Positions 24,990-33,898 of a DNA stretch of 64,000 nt are shown piece by piece. Location: the NCBI RefSeq assembly GCF_003670115.1, contig NZ_QQTY01000004.1, positions 496,001-560,000 on the forward strand. The letters are read 5' to 3'. The notes under the pieces were generated by a model, which searched no databases, was not told the DNA's origin, and saw only the letters and a list, made by a program, of their open reading frames with translations. The first letter of the stretch is position 1; every line of letters starts with the position of its first letter. Source of the DNA: Natronorubrum halophilum. GTDB lineage: Archaea > Halobacteriota > Halobacteria > Halobacteriales > Natrialbaceae. Position numbers and translations under genes: made by a program.

Positions 24990-25765
24990 CAGTGATTCGC
25001 CCCGCTAGATCTGTCGATGTCACCGACGTTCGAGGGATCGACGCCTTCGCCGTCGAGGTTCTCGATGTGCTCTATTTCGCCGTCCAGTAGGTGGATGATC
25101 CGTTCCGCTCGCTCCGCGACGTGACGTTCGTGGGTGACGACGATCATCGTCGTTCCGCCGTCGTGAAACTCACCGAAGAGGTCGAGCACGTCGGATTCGG
25201 TATCGGTGTCCAGATTGCCCGACGGCTCGTCGGCGAGCACGATGGCGGGATCGTTGACCAGCGCTCGAGCCAGCGCGACCCGCTGGCGCTGCCCGCCCGA
25301 GAGCTCGTTGGGCAGGTGGTCCGCACGATCCGCGAGACCGACCCGGTCGAGTAGCTCCCGCGCCCGGTCGCGGCGCTTCGCCCGGCCGACGTTCTGGAAC
25401 AACTGCGGGAGGGCGACGTTCTCGAGTGCGGTCAGTCGGGGCATGAGGTTGAACGTCTGGAAGACGAAGCCGACCGTCGTTCCCCGGAGCGTGGTTCGCT
25501 CGCGGTCCTCGAGGGCCGCCACGTCCTCGCCGTCGACGACGACGGTTCCCTCGGTGGGCGTGTCGAGACAGCCGACGAGGTTCATCAGCGTCGACTTGCC
25601 CGACCCGCTCGGCCCCATGATCGCCGTGTACGAGCCTTGCGGAATCTCGAGGGAGACGCCGTCGAGCGCGTGAACCGGTTCGCCGAGCTGGTAGGTCTTG
25701 CGGACGTTCTCGAGGCCGACCGCCGTGCCAGTTCCGGGACTATCCCCGGTTGCTGGTGGTGTCAT
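24989..25765 (-). CDS. ABC transporter ATP-binding protein, LolD/MacB type
   Basis: A 258-residue ATPase, partner of the permease just downstream. Walker A MGPSGSGKST, Q-loop FVFQTFNLMP, signature ELSGGQRQRVALARAL, Walker B IVLADEPSGNLD and switch VVTHER are all intact. The C-terminal tail (about 230-258) is acidic and specific. Upstream of it lies a short promoter near 25790 on the minus strand. Confidence 0.93.
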   Translation of the reverse strand: MTPPATGDSPGTGTAVGLENVRKTYQLGEPVHALDGVSLEIPQGSYTAIMGPSGSGKSTLMNLVGCLDTPTEGTVVVDGEDVAALEDRERTTLRGTTVGFVFQTFNLMPRLTALENVALPQLFQNVGRAKRRDRARELLDRVGLADRADHLPNELSGGQRQRVALARALVNDPAIVLADEPSGNLDTDTESDVLDLFGEFHDGGTTMIVVTHERHVAERAERIIHLLDGEIEHIENLDGEGVDPSNVGDIDRSSGANH

Positions 25766-25947
25766 GTGAAGTCAACCACAGCCCCGACAAAAAAGGTATC
25801 AGCGGATCGAAAGCGGAGATCGTGATGTCGACAATCGCTGACGACCTGCGAGAGCGCTCCGCTGGTACCGACTGAAACAGTCACACCCGTCGTCCAGTCG
25901 TCGTCTGAGTCGGCGTGAAGTGGCGTTCACTGGCGACGACGGCACGC

Positions 25948-26376
25948 CTACCGCCGAATCGAGTCCATGAACTCGAGCCACCGCTTGTGATCGTCGAGCG
26001 ACGCCGACTGCGTCTCGGCGGCGAAGCCGTCGCGACGGAGGCTCCGGAGCGCGTTCAGCGCGCGGTCGATGCCGACGATCGTCTCGACGATTCGCTCTCC
26101 GTCCTCGCGGTCGATCGGGGCCGTCTCGAGGCGCTCGACGAGGCGCGCTCGTTCGGCGGTCAGTTCCCGTTCGGTCTCCCTGACTAGCGCCTTCGCATCG
26201 TCGGGAATACCCTCGACTTTCCGGGTCTCGATCAGGAACTCCTCGAGCGGGAGGTCGTCGTCCCCGACGGTGATCGTCTCCGAGAGCGTTTGTCCGATGG
26301 TCGCGCTCTGCCGATTGGCGCGCTCGAGGAAGTCGCGTCTCTGAGCGGTGGTCAGTTCATTATCGGTGGATACCAT
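25948..26376 (-). CDS. Conserved haloarchaeal helical protein (DUF5788-like)
   Basis: A 142-residue soluble, highly charged helical protein. The start at 26376 (MVSTDNELTTAQRRDFLERA) is preferred over an ATG eight codons upstream. A central segment (LPLEEFLIETRKVEGIPDDAKALVRE) and the C-terminal KRWLEFMDSIRR look conserved. I recall this layout from haloarchaeal proteins annotated DUF5788. No domain gives a function. It may share a promoter with nothing else nearby. Confidence 0.7.
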   Translation of the reverse strand: MVSTDNELTTAQRRDFLERANRQSATIGQTLSETITVGDDDLPLEEFLIETRKVEGIPDDAKALVRETERELTAERARLVERLETAPIDREDGERIVETIVGIDRALNALRSLRRDGFAAETQSASLDDHKRWLEFMDSIRR

Positions 26377-26412
26377 ACTGAAATAGTTCGAGAAGGGCAC
26401 TCGTCGTCCAGG

Positions 26413-26712
26413 CTACCAGTCACCGGCGGTCGACTCGTCCTGAACCGGTTCCGTAGGCGTTTCGTCGCTTCGGATGATGAAATACGCGACCACGGCGACG
26501 ATTCCCGCCGGGAAGAACAGAAACAGAAGACCGCCTGTTCCGATTGCCCAGAGGACTTCGTTGTTCTCGCGTTTGGACGCGTCCTTGTAGACCCAGTACG
26601 CGATACCGACTGCGATGAGGATTCCGATCAGCATACCACCGATCATGACTATCGGATCGACAGCGAACTCCTCACCGCTGGTCTGTAACGGAACGAGCAC
26701 GGACGAGATCAT
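26413..26712 (-). CDS. Small two-span membrane protein
   Basis: A 99-residue protein with two hydrophobic helices (about 20-42 and 53-78) separated by WVYKDASKRENNEVLWAIGT. It resembles short haloarchaeal membrane proteins of the phospholipase-D-N-like type with a YKDASKR linker. Function unknown. The gap of 321 bases from it to the next ABC gene holds only promoters. Confidence 0.7.
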   Translation of the reverse strand: MISSVLVPLQTSGEEFAVDPIVMIGGMLIGILIAVGIAYWVYKDASKRENNEVLWAIGTGGLLFLFFPAGIVAVVAYFIIRSDETPTEPVQDESTAGDW

Positions 26713-27033
26713 ACACCGACCACCCGTCGACGACCTGTTTGAGCCCTGTAGCGGGGCTGTCGATCGAGTTCGCGGAGATCGGTTCGCTGCGGGGATACTG
26801 TAGTCATGTGTTTTCTCCAGCTAGAACACTATAGATAACGAATATATTTCTTTCGTTCGTTTCGACCGGAACGTGATCGACAAAATCAACCATTTGCTCG
26901 AGTAGCCGACTTCAGCGCTACGCGAATCGCCAGCAGTAACGGCGGAAAATTCGGGACCGAGACGTCACCTGTGTGAACATATTCCACAAAACAAATTATA
27001 TCTGTGTTGACCAAAAATAAGGGAGTAACTACC
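26713..27033. promoter_or_regulatory. Divergent promoter region before ABC exporter 1
   Basis: An AT-rich region with a tatagataacgaatatat stretch (about 26831-26850). A gtgtt...aacac dyad lies just before it (about 26808-26829). A TATA-like aattatat at 26994-27001 serves the downstream gene, and ggag at about 27023 lies before the GTG at 27034. No gene is seen. It separates a small membrane protein (minus) from the exporter operon (plus). Confidence 0.55.
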
Positions 27034-27963
27034 GTGACTGCTATTGAGACCTCCAGCGTAACGAAACGGTACGGCGACGAAACGGCCCTCGACGGGTTGA
27101 ACCTCACCGTCAACTCCGGCGAGGTGTACGGCTTCCTCGGCCCGAACGGCGCGGGGAAGTCGACGACGATCAACCTCATTCTCGATTTCATTCGTCCTAC
27201 CACCGGCGAAGTTTCCGTGTTCGGCCTCGACGCGCAGGACGATACCCTCGAGATCCGAAACCGAACCGGAATCCTTCCGGAGGGCGCGACGTGTTACGAT
27301 CGACTGACCGGCCGCAAACACGTCGAGTTCGCCATCGAGTCGAAAAACGCCGACGACGATCCCGACGAACTCCTCGAGCGAGTCGGCATCGCCGACTCGG
27401 CCGACAAAAAAGCAGGCGGCTACTCGAAGGGGATGGCCCAGCGGCTCATGCTCGCCACGGCGCTCGTGGGCGAGCCCGATTTGCTGATCCTCGACGAACC
27501 GTCGACGGGGCTCGACCCCAACGGCGCCCGCGAGATGCGTGAAATCATCCGCGAGGAGAACGCTCGCGGCGCGACCGTCTTTTTCTCCTCGCACATCCTC
27601 GGACAGGTCGAGGCCATCTGCGACCGCGTCGGAATCCTCCGAGACGGGCACCTGATCGCGGAGGACACCGTCGAGGGCCTCCGAGACTCCATGCCGAACC
27701 AGACCCGCCTTCGCGTCCAGATCGATCGGGTTCCCGAGAACTCGTCGGCCGCACTCGAGGCGCTCGAGTCGATCGACGGCGTCTCGGAGGTCTCGGCCGA
27801 CGGGACGACGGTCGTCATCACCTGTGCGGACGAGGCGAAGACGACCGCCCTCCGGACGATCGAAGAGTACGCCACGGTCGATGACTTCGCGACCGACGAA
27901 TCGTCGCTCGAGGACCTGTTTATGGCGTATACGACGGGCGATTCGAGGAGGGTGGTCCAATGA
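27034..27963 (+). CDS. ABC exporter ATPase, NosF/CcmA type (copy 1)
   Basis: A 309-residue ATPase with Walker A GPNGAGKST, Q-loop region ILPEGATCYDRLTGRKHVEF, signature YSKGMAQRLMLATAL, Walker B LLILDEPSTGLDP and H-loop FFSSHIL. The C-terminal domain (about 220-309) is the long extension typical of multidrug/NosF-type ATPases. The GTG at 27034 is chosen for a ggag 8 bases upstream and the TATA at 26994; a GTG at 27004 would be a longer alternative. It overlaps the permease gene by 4 bases. Paralogous to the ATPase at 60546. Confidence 0.9.
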   Translation: MTAIETSSVTKRYGDETALDGLNLTVNSGEVYGFLGPNGAGKSTTINLILDFIRPTTGEVSVFGLDAQDDTLEIRNRTGILPEGATCYDRLTGRKHVEFAIESKNADDDPDELLERVGIADSADKKAGGYSKGMAQRLMLATALVGEPDLLILDEPSTGLDPNGAREMREIIREENARGATVFFSSHILGQVEAICDRVGILRDGHLIAEDTVEGLRDSMPNQTRLRVQIDRVPENSSAALEALESIDGVSEVSADGTTVVITCADEAKTTALRTIEEYATVDDFATDESSLEDLFMAYTTGDSRRVVQ

Positions 27964-28811
27964 GTGCGATCACCGTCGCGAAGAAGGACTTCGCCGACGC
28001 CGCCCGCTCGCGCAAGCTGATGGCGCTGACGGCCGTCTTCGCGCTCTTTACGTTCGGCGGCGCGTTTCTGGCCTCGTGGATCGGCGATCTGTTCGCCGAG
28101 ATGGAAGGCGAAGGTGCGGAGACGACGATAGACCTCGTCGTCGCCTTGCAGACGCCCGCGAGTTATCTCGTGCCGATCATCGCACTGATACTCGGCTACG
28201 CCGCGATCGCCGGCGAACGAGAAAGCGGGAGCCTGAAATTCCTGCTCGGACTTCCCCATACGCGTCGCGACGTCGTGCTCGGGAAGATCCTCGGCCGGTC
28301 GGCGGTCGTCGCCGTCTCGATCCTTATCGGCTTCGGCGTCGGCCTGATCGGCCTGTTCGCGTTCGTCGGTTCGGTCTCGATCGTCGATTACCTCCTGTTT
28401 ACGCTCGTGACGATCCTGTTCGGGTTCGTCTACATCTGTATCGCCGTGGGACTCTCCTCGATGACCCGATCGACGACCACGGCGGGAGCCGGCGCGTTCG
28501 GGTTGATCGTCTTTCTCTGGTTCGTCTGGGGTGTCCTCGCGATGGGCGTGCTCTACCTCGTCGAAGGCGAGTTGTGGATGGAATCGCATCCGGACTGGTA
28601 CATCAGCCTCCTCTCGCTGTCGCCCGACGCCGCCTACGGCTCCGCGATCGCGGCCGTCTTCGGCGAGGGGCAGTTCACCATAGCTAGCGCGTACGGCGTC
28701 GAGAACCCGCCGTTGCTCGCCGAGCCCTGGTTCGGCTTCGTCGTGCTCGGGGTCTGGGCGCTCGTCCCGCTGGGGATCGGTATCGTGTTGTTCAACCGCG
28801 CCGATCTCTGA
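27960..28811 (+). CDS. ABC exporter permease, NosY type (copy 1)
   Basis: A 283-residue membrane protein with about six spans, starting at ATGA overlapping the ATPase gene. SAITVAKKDFADAARSRK at the N-terminus and the loop GERESGSLKFLLGLPHTR before the second membrane pair are characteristic of the NosY/ABC-2 family. The pair probably exports a small molecule or a drug. It is homologous to the permease at 61478. Confidence 0.9.
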   Translation: MSAITVAKKDFADAARSRKLMALTAVFALFTFGGAFLASWIGDLFAEMEGEGAETTIDLVVALQTPASYLVPIIALILGYAAIAGERESGSLKFLLGLPHTRRDVVLGKILGRSAVVAVSILIGFGVGLIGLFAFVGSVSIVDYLLFTLVTILFGFVYICIAVGLSSMTRSTTTAGAGAFGLIVFLWFVWGVLAMGVLYLVEGELWMESHPDWYISLLSLSPDAAYGSAIAAVFGEGQFTIASAYGVENPPLLAEPWFGFVVLGVWALVPLGIGIVLFNRADL

Positions 28812-28975
28812 TCGGCTACGGTGAGCCGGTGGGTCCCCGGTGTGCTCCGTCGTCCCGTTTTCGTCCTCCCGTTCTCCCGTCGGTCGACCGTTCCGCCGGT
28901 GGGCTATCGCCATCCGTCGTATCGGTCGCTACCGAGATTGCAACGTTTTTCCCGCCGCCGCCCGCCCTACTAGCC

Positions 28976-29692
28976 ATGAAGACGGCAGGCGGTTCCGACG
29001 CGGCGAAACGGCGGGCCGGCGAACGAGCAGCCGAGGAGGTCGAAGACGGGTTCACCGTCGGACTCGGGACCGGTTCGACGACCGCCCACGCGATCCGGGC
29101 GATCGGTCGGGCCGTCGACGACGGCCTCGACGTTCGGGGAATCCCGACCTCGTTCCAGTCCAGACGGCTGGCGCTCGAGGTCGGAATTCCGTTGACGACG
29201 CTCGACGCGGTCGACGGCGTCGATCTCGCGATCGACGGCGCGGACCAGGTCGCCGACGATCCGAGCGATCCGAACGCGGCGGGAGACGGCACGCTGATCA
29301 AAGGCGGCGGTGGTGCGCACGCGCGCGAGAAACTGGTCGACGCGGCGGCCGACCGGTTCGTCGTCGTCGCCGATCCGTCGAAACTCATCCCGACGCTCGA
29401 GCGACCCGTGCCGGTAGAAGTGATTCCGGACGCCCACAGCGTCGTCGCCGACCGAATTCGTGCGCTGGATGGCGAGCCGACGCTTCGCGAGGCCGAGGGC
29501 AAGGACGGTCCGGTCGTCACCGACAACGGGAATCTGGTGCTGGACTGCGCGTTCGGACCGATCGACGACCCCGGGCAACTCGCGCCGTGGCTCTCGGAAC
29601 TTCCGGGCGTCCTCGAGCACGGGCTGTTCGTCGACCTGGCGGACGCGACCTACGTCGGCAGCGAGGACGGGGTCGAGGTCCGGGAGTACTGA
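28976..29692 (+). CDS. rpiA: Ribose-5-phosphate isomerase A
   Basis: Interconverts ribulose 5-phosphate and ribose 5-phosphate in the pentose pathway. The 238-residue protein carries VGLGTGSTT, the DGADQV substrate-loop motif and LIKGGGGAH with the catalytic region. It ends at the normal length. The ATG at 28976 is chosen over a start 49 codons upstream, because a gtttttcc box lies about 30 bases before it. It stands alone, convergent with a membrane protein gene. Confidence 0.95.
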   Translation: MKTAGGSDAAKRRAGERAAEEVEDGFTVGLGTGSTTAHAIRAIGRAVDDGLDVRGIPTSFQSRRLALEVGIPLTTLDAVDGVDLAIDGADQVADDPSDPNAAGDGTLIKGGGGAHAREKLVDAAADRFVVVADPSKLIPTLERPVPVEVIPDAHSVVADRIRALDGEPTLREAEGKDGPVVTDNGNLVLDCAFGPIDDPGQLAPWLSELPGVLEHGLFVDLADATYVGSEDGVEVREY

Positions 29693-29695
29693 GGC

Positions 29696-30118
29696 TCAGG
29701 TATCCGCCGCCGCCGGCTCGTCCGCCGTCGACCGTCCGGCTGTCCGCACCGCTCGCAGGCCGACGATGAGGTAACACACGCCCAGGAGACGTGTCGCCGG
29801 TGCGATCCACGGCTTCACCTCGAGTTCGTCGGGATTTTCGTAGGCGAGATCGAGACCAACTGCGAGGGCCTGCCGGGGAACCAGCGACATGACCAGCCCG
29901 AGAACGGTGAGCGGTCGTTTGAGTATCGACGCGTGCTCGGGGTGGCGACCGAGCAGCCAGACGAAGAGCACCCCCTCGAGTCGGGCTATCGGAATCGTCT
30001 GCGGTCGCAGTCGGCCGGTGTCGGGATTCTCGAAGGCGAGTCGCTGGGCGGACTCGACGATTCGATTCGGTGCGATGAGCATCGCCAGTCCCACTACGAG
30101 GGCGAGCGGTCGTTGCAT
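29696..30118 (-). CDS. Internally repeated membrane protein A
   Basis: A 140-residue membrane protein made of two related halves: AFENPDTGRLRPQTIPIARL and AYENPDELEVKPWIAPATRL, each followed by a hydrophobic helix. It is also paralogous to the next upstream gene. The start at 30118 (MQRPLALVVG) is preferred over one 16 codons upstream. I do not recognise a family; the tandem arrangement suggests duplication. Role unknown. Confidence 0.72.
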   Translation of the reverse strand: MQRPLALVVGLAMLIAPNRIVESAQRLAFENPDTGRLRPQTIPIARLEGVLFVWLLGRHPEHASILKRPLTVLGLVMSLVPRQALAVGLDLAYENPDELEVKPWIAPATRLLGVCYLIVGLRAVRTAGRSTADEPAAADT

Positions 30119-30209
30119 ATCGTCCCTATGCGAGCCGTCGCCAAAACGGTTGGTCGTGGCGCTCACCGCCGCCGGTGCGAGGGTCCGTTCGCCGACGCTC
30201 GCACTCGAG

Positions 30210-30644
30210 CTACGCCGTCTCCACGGTAGTCTCGGCCGCCATCGATTCCTCCGCGGTTGGCTCGTCGCTTCGCTTCGAGAGAACGACGACGAGCAGGTAG
30301 AGCCCGCCGAGCGCGCGGGCCGCGGGTTTCACCCACGGCCGCAACTCGAGGTCGTCGGCGTTCTCGTACACCAGTCGCTGACTGAGGTCGATGATCGGCT
30401 CCGGAAGCGCAACGAGGATCAGTCCGGCCAGCCCGAGCAGCGTGCTGACGAGCGTCGATCCCGCCCTGCCGCGGACGAGCAGCCAGACGAAGACGAGTCC
30501 CTCGAGCCGGGCCCCCCAGAGCGCGTGCGGTCGGAGTCGGGCCTCGGTGGGATTCTCGAGGCCGATGCGTTCGCAGGCGTCCATCACCGGCTGGGGCTTG
30601 ACGATCTCGAAACAGCCGAAGGCGATAAGGAGTTTCCTGAGCAT
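30210..30644 (-). CDS. Internally repeated membrane protein B
   Basis: A 144-residue paralogue of the downstream gene: GLENPTEARLRPHALWGARL and VYENADDLELRPWVKPAARA appear in the two halves, each ahead of a membrane helix. The start at 30644 (MLRKLLIAFGC) gives a typical hydrophobic N-terminus. The two genes lie about 90 bases apart on the same strand and may form an operon. No known function. Confidence 0.72.
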   Translation of the reverse strand: MLRKLLIAFGCFEIVKPQPVMDACERIGLENPTEARLRPHALWGARLEGLVFVWLLVRGRAGSTLVSTLLGLAGLILVALPEPIIDLSQRLVYENADDLELRPWVKPAARALGGLYLLVVVLSKRSDEPTAEESMAAETTVETA

Positions 30645-30770
30645 GCTGGCCGAAGTACGCCAGCCAGCGTGAAAAAACACGAGCTTGAAGCCAGCTGATA
30701 CGTCGGCCGCGTGGCGTCGATGGACACCTTTTCAACGGTCTCACACCATCCGTTGCGTAGAGACAATCCG

Positions 30771-31832
30771 ATGCCCGAGACATCCGACAGAAAAGACGAT
30801 CACATCCGCATTATCGAAGAAGAGGACGTCGAGACGTCGGGAGCGGGATTCGCCGATATCGACCTCGTTCACGAGGCTCTCCCGGACGTTCACCGCGACG
30901 AGATCGACACGACGACGACGCTGTTCGGGCACGAACTCGCCGCGCCGATCGTCATCGAGAGCATGACCGGCGGCCACCCGAACACGACGAAACTCAACCG
31001 CGCGCTCGCCGAGGCCGCCCAGCGGACGAACGTCGCCATGGGCGTCGGAAGCCAGCGCGCCGGACTCGAACTCGAGGACGAAGCCCTCCTCGAGTCCTAC
31101 ACCGTCGTTCGGGACGTCGCCCCCGATGCCTTCCTGTACGGCAACGTCGGCGCGGCTCAACTCCTCGAGTACACCGTCGACGACGTCGAGGCGGCCGTCG
31201 AGATGATCGACGCCGACGCGATGGCGATCCATCTCAACTTTCTCCAGGAGGCCGTCCAGCCCGAGGGCGACGTGGACGCCCGCGGCTGTCTCGAGCGAAT
31301 CGAGCGGGTCGCCGACGACCTGTCGGTTCCGGTCATCGTCAAGGAGACGGGGAACGGGATCGCTCGAGAGACGGCACGTCGCCTCGCCGACGCCGGCGTC
31401 GACGCGATCGACGTCGCCGGACAGGGCGGGACGACCTGGTCGGGCATCGAATCCTATCGAGCGGCTGCCGTCGGTGCGTCGCGACAGGAACACGTCGGCA
31501 AACTGTTTCGCGCGTGGGGCGTTCCCACCGCGGTCAGTACGCTCGAGGCCGCCGACGTCCACGACTGCGTCATCGCGAGCGGCGGGGTTCGATCGGGGCT
31601 CGACATCGCGAAAGCGATCGCGCTCGGCGCTCGCGCTGGCGGACTCGCGAAGCCGTTCCTTGCTCCGGCGGGGCAGGGAACCGACGCCGTCGTCGATCTC
31701 GTCGAGACGCTGACGCTCGAGTTACGGACCGCGATGTTCGTCACCGGTTCGGCGTCGATAGCCGACCTCCGGGCGGCCGATCACGTGATTTTCGGACGGA
31801 CGAACGCGTACGTCGAGCAACGACGTCAGTAG
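30771..31832 (+). CDS. fni: Type 2 isopentenyl-diphosphate isomerase
   Basis: Interconverts IPP and DMAPP with FMN and NADPH, supplying archaeal lipid precursors. The 353-residue protein has [17 protein letters not shown] (flavin region), [25 protein letters not shown] (catalytic Gln/Glu region), [11 protein letters not shown] and the phosphate-binding [17 protein letters not shown]. The ATG at 30771 is chosen because an upstream alternative (30711) would add 20 residues without conservation. It is divergent from the repeated membrane proteins. Confidence 0.94.
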   Translation: MPETSDRKDDHIRIIEEEDVETSGAGFADIDLVHEALPDVHRDEIDTTTTLFGHELAAPIVIESMTGGHPNTTKLNRALAEAAQRTNVAMGVGSQRAGLELEDEALLESYTVVRDVAPDAFLYGNVGAAQLLEYTVDDVEAAVEMIDADAMAIHLNFLQEAVQPEGDVDARGCLERIERVADDLSVPVIVKETGNGIARETARRLADAGVDAIDVAGQGGTTWSGIESYRAAAVGASRQEHVGKLFRAWGVPTAVSTLEAADVHDCVIASGGVRSGLDIAKAIALGARAGGLAKPFLAPAGQGTDAVVDLVETLTLELRTAMFVTGSASIADLRAADHVIFGRTNAYVEQRRQ

Positions 31833-31930
31833 TCGACGGCTGCTGGCACTTTTACTGGTAGCGAGACGCTCGAGGCGAGCCGGCGGCTACCCGACGTGGC
31901 GTCGATAAAAATACGTCCAGGTGCCGTTCC

Positions 31931-32098
31931 TTACAGGTCGCGCGGCTGGACCGTCTTCCGGTCGTTTGCTTCTGCACGTCGGGCTGCGTCTTCGAGGAGC
32001 TCGTCGACTTCCTCGTCGAGCGCTTCGTAGAAGTCCGAGGCAACGTTTTTGTCATCGAGCGCTTCCTTTACGGCGGCTTTGACGATAAGGTCTGCCAT
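31931..32098 (-). CDS. 55-residue histone-fold-like protein (DUF1931-like)
   Basis: Starts MADLIVKAAVKEALDDK and runs through LDEEVDELLEDAARRAEAN to TVQPRDL. This resembles one half of the histone-fold helices (alpha2-alpha3) in DUF1931-type proteins; the homologues I recall in haloarchaea have the same very short size. An ATG at 32098 with TATA-like aatataa (32124-32130) about 29 bases before it supports the start; the longer frame upstream is unlikely. DNA binding is a guess. Confidence 0.8.
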   Translation of the reverse strand: MADLIVKAAVKEALDDKNVASDFYEALDEEVDELLEDAARRAEANDRKTVQPRDL

Positions 32099-32123
32099 AC
32101 GATATACGGGTTTCCCGTTACCC

Positions 32124-32130
32124 AATATAA
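32124..32130 (-). promoter_or_regulatory. TATA box of the 55-residue histone-fold-like gene
   Basis: aatataa, about 29 bases from the ATG at 32098, the normal spacing for a leaderless haloarchaeal mRNA. It lies in the gap to larB (32099-32439), which otherwise holds only AT-rich patches near 32210 and no gene. Confidence 0.5.
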
Positions 32131-32439
32131 GGGTTTTGGTTACTCGTCGGAATACGGGGCTTGCAGCGGTTGACCCGCCTGTTTCGATGGCCGGCACCAC
32201 CGGAAAGTATATGTCTGATGAATTATTGACTCGAATTCCTCCCCCGTTTCCGGGTGTAATCCTGCTCGCGCGCGGTGCTGTGTCCGCTCGTGTGCGCTTG
32301 CGCCGTCCGGAGTCAATCGATCTATTCTCGCCGCCGTCGGCTCCCTCGCGATAACCGATCTCGTTTGTGCGCCGATCGACGATCCACACGCTGCCCGTCG
32401 GGTCGACGGATTCGAGTATGTCCGTTCCTGAGGGGGTGT

Positions 32440-33198
32440 ATGCGCGAACTCCTCGAGGCCGTTGCCGACGGCTCGTTGTCGCCGGCGGCAGCCGAATCTG
32501 AGCTCAGAGGCTACGTAACCGGTGAAGCGGGCCGATTCGACGCAGCCAGAAAGCAGCGCCGCGGAATCCCGGAGGCGATCCTCGCGGAAGGGAAGTCAGC
32601 GGCACAGGTCGTCGCCCTCGCAGAAACCGCCCTCAAGACCACCGGTCGGGCGCTCCTCACTCGCGTTTCTGACCGGCAGGTAGAGGCCCTCGAGACCAGT
32701 CTCGAGGAGCGATTCCCCGACGCGACCCTCGAGCGCCGAGGGTCGACGGTTCGTCTACTGGCGGCCGCCTACGACCAGCCGACGCTCGACGCGACGGTCG
32801 GAATCGTCACGGCGGGGACCGTCGACGGACCCGTCGCCGACGAGGCCGAAGTCGTCTGTACGGATGCTGGGGCGACGATCGACCGGATCGAAGACATCGG
32901 CGTCGCGGCGCTGGACCGAACGCTCGATCAAGTCGACCGGCTCCGCGAGGCGGATGTCTTGATCGTCGCCGCCGGTCGAGAAGGCGCTCTTCCAACCGTG
33001 ATCGCCGGCCTCGTCGATACGCCGGTTATCGCCGTTCCCGTCTCGAGCGGCTACGGACACGGCGGCGACGGTGAGGCGGCACTCTCCGGGATGCTCCAGT
33101 CGTGTACCGTCCTCTCGGTCGTAAACATCGATGCGGGATTCGTCGCCGGAGCGCAGGCGACGCTGATCGCTCGAGCGATCGATAACGCTCGCGAGTGA
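32440..33198 (+). CDS. larB: Nickel-pincer cofactor biosynthesis protein LarB
   Basis: Carboxylates and hydrolyses nicotinic acid adenine dinucleotide to start the nickel-pincer cofactor of lactate racemase; LarB is a PurE-like protein. The 252-residue sequence has the PurE-type core GIVTAGTVDGPVADEAEVVC, then the conserved VIAVPVSSGYG and a VVNIDAGFVAG C-terminus. The ATG at 32440 directly follows gaggggg. LarC and LarE are not in the window. In archaea without lactate racemase LarB may serve another Ni enzyme. Confidence 0.9.
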   Translation: MRELLEAVADGSLSPAAAESELRGYVTGEAGRFDAARKQRRGIPEAILAEGKSAAQVVALAETALKTTGRALLTRVSDRQVEALETSLEERFPDATLERRGSTVRLLAAAYDQPTLDATVGIVTAGTVDGPVADEAEVVCTDAGATIDRIEDIGVAALDRTLDQVDRLREADVLIVAAGREGALPTVIAGLVDTPVIAVPVSSGYGHGGDGEAALSGMLQSCTVLSVVNIDAGFVAGAQATLIARAIDNARE

Positions 33199-33296
33199 GA
33201 TTCGAACAACGGATTTGGAAATATAATCTTGCTTCACCGGAACGTCGAACGGCATTTAGAGAAGGTTATTTACCTATTCGCCGGGTAGAGTAGTGT

Positions 33297-33312
33297 ACCG
33301 GCTTCGGCCGGT
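33297..33312 (+). promoter_or_regulatory. cUUCGg tetraloop hairpin in the leader
   Basis: Perfect 6-base stem accggc / gccggt closed by ttcg, an unusually stable tetraloop. It begins 30 bases before the ATG of the small zinc protein gene at 33327, with a TATA-like ttattta near 33267. The mRNA leader would therefore contain it, which is exceptional for haloarchaea that mostly use leaderless mRNAs. Confidence 0.6.
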
Positions 33313-33326
33313 GTGACCACAGCCCA

Positions 33327-33476
33327 ATGCCCAAGTGTGACCACTGCAGCGCGCACGTGTCCGAGCGCTTCGCGCGCGTCTTCGCCGACGAGAACGGCGA
33401 GATCCGTGCGTGTATCAGTTGCTCGGCAAACGCCGGGATCGCGGAAGCCGCTCGAGACCGTGCACGCGGCACCTGA
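33327..33476 (+). CDS. 49-residue zinc-finger micro-protein
   Basis: Starts MPKCDHCSAHVSERFARVF and ends with an ACISCSANAG motif; the two CxxC pairs would bind one zinc. It is missing from a length-filtered ORF list but has a clear start and stop and is a family of small haloarchaeal zinc proteins (DUF7563-like). The UUCG hairpin in its 5' leader is notable. Probably a regulator or nucleic-acid binder. Confidence 0.8.
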   Translation: MPKCDHCSAHVSERFARVFADENGEIRACISCSANAGIAEAARDRARGT

Positions 33477-33555
33477 TTCGATCGGGAATCACGATCAACG
33501 ACCACGCGCCCCCATCACGTGCTGATTTTTGTGCGTCCGTTCCCATTGATACGCC

Positions 33556-33804
33556 ATGGTCGACCACGCCGTTTACGTACTCGAGTGTGCCGACGGCTCG
33601 CTCTACACCGGCTACACGACGGACCTCGAGCGACGGGTCGCCGAACACGATGCGGGCGAGGGCGCGAAGTACACTCGCGGACGCACGCCCGTCGAACTGC
33701 GGTATCACGAGCGGTTCGAGTCGAAATCGGCCGCGATGTCCCGCGAGTACGAGATCAAACAACTGACCCGCCGAGAGAAGGAACGACTCGTCGGTCTCGA
33801 GTGA
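33556..33804 (+). CDS. GIY-YIG domain protein (UPF0213)
   Basis: An 82-residue single-domain GIY-YIG protein: [20 protein letters not shown] contains the two signature strands (YVL...YTG), and [19 protein letters not shown] with the conserved arginine/histidine follows. The glutamate in [15 protein letters not shown] is the metal ligand. This is the UPF0213/YhbQ type. Role in DNA or RNA processing is not known. Confidence 0.92.
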   Translation: MVDHAVYVLECADGSLYTGYTTDLERRVAEHDAGEGAKYTRGRTPVELRYHERFESKSAAMSREYEIKQLTRREKERLVGLE

Positions 33805-33898
33805 CGCCATCGGTCCGGCTTCGTCTCGAATCGTCGTAGTATTCCAACCATACCGTTCCAAAAAATAAATGCTTCTCGAGATCCTCTACCGAGACGAT

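Noticed and set aside
27420-28913. 497-codon minus-strand frame over the exporter genes
   Set aside because: Arg/Glu/Asp-rich sequence typical of antisense reading; the exporter pair is clear.
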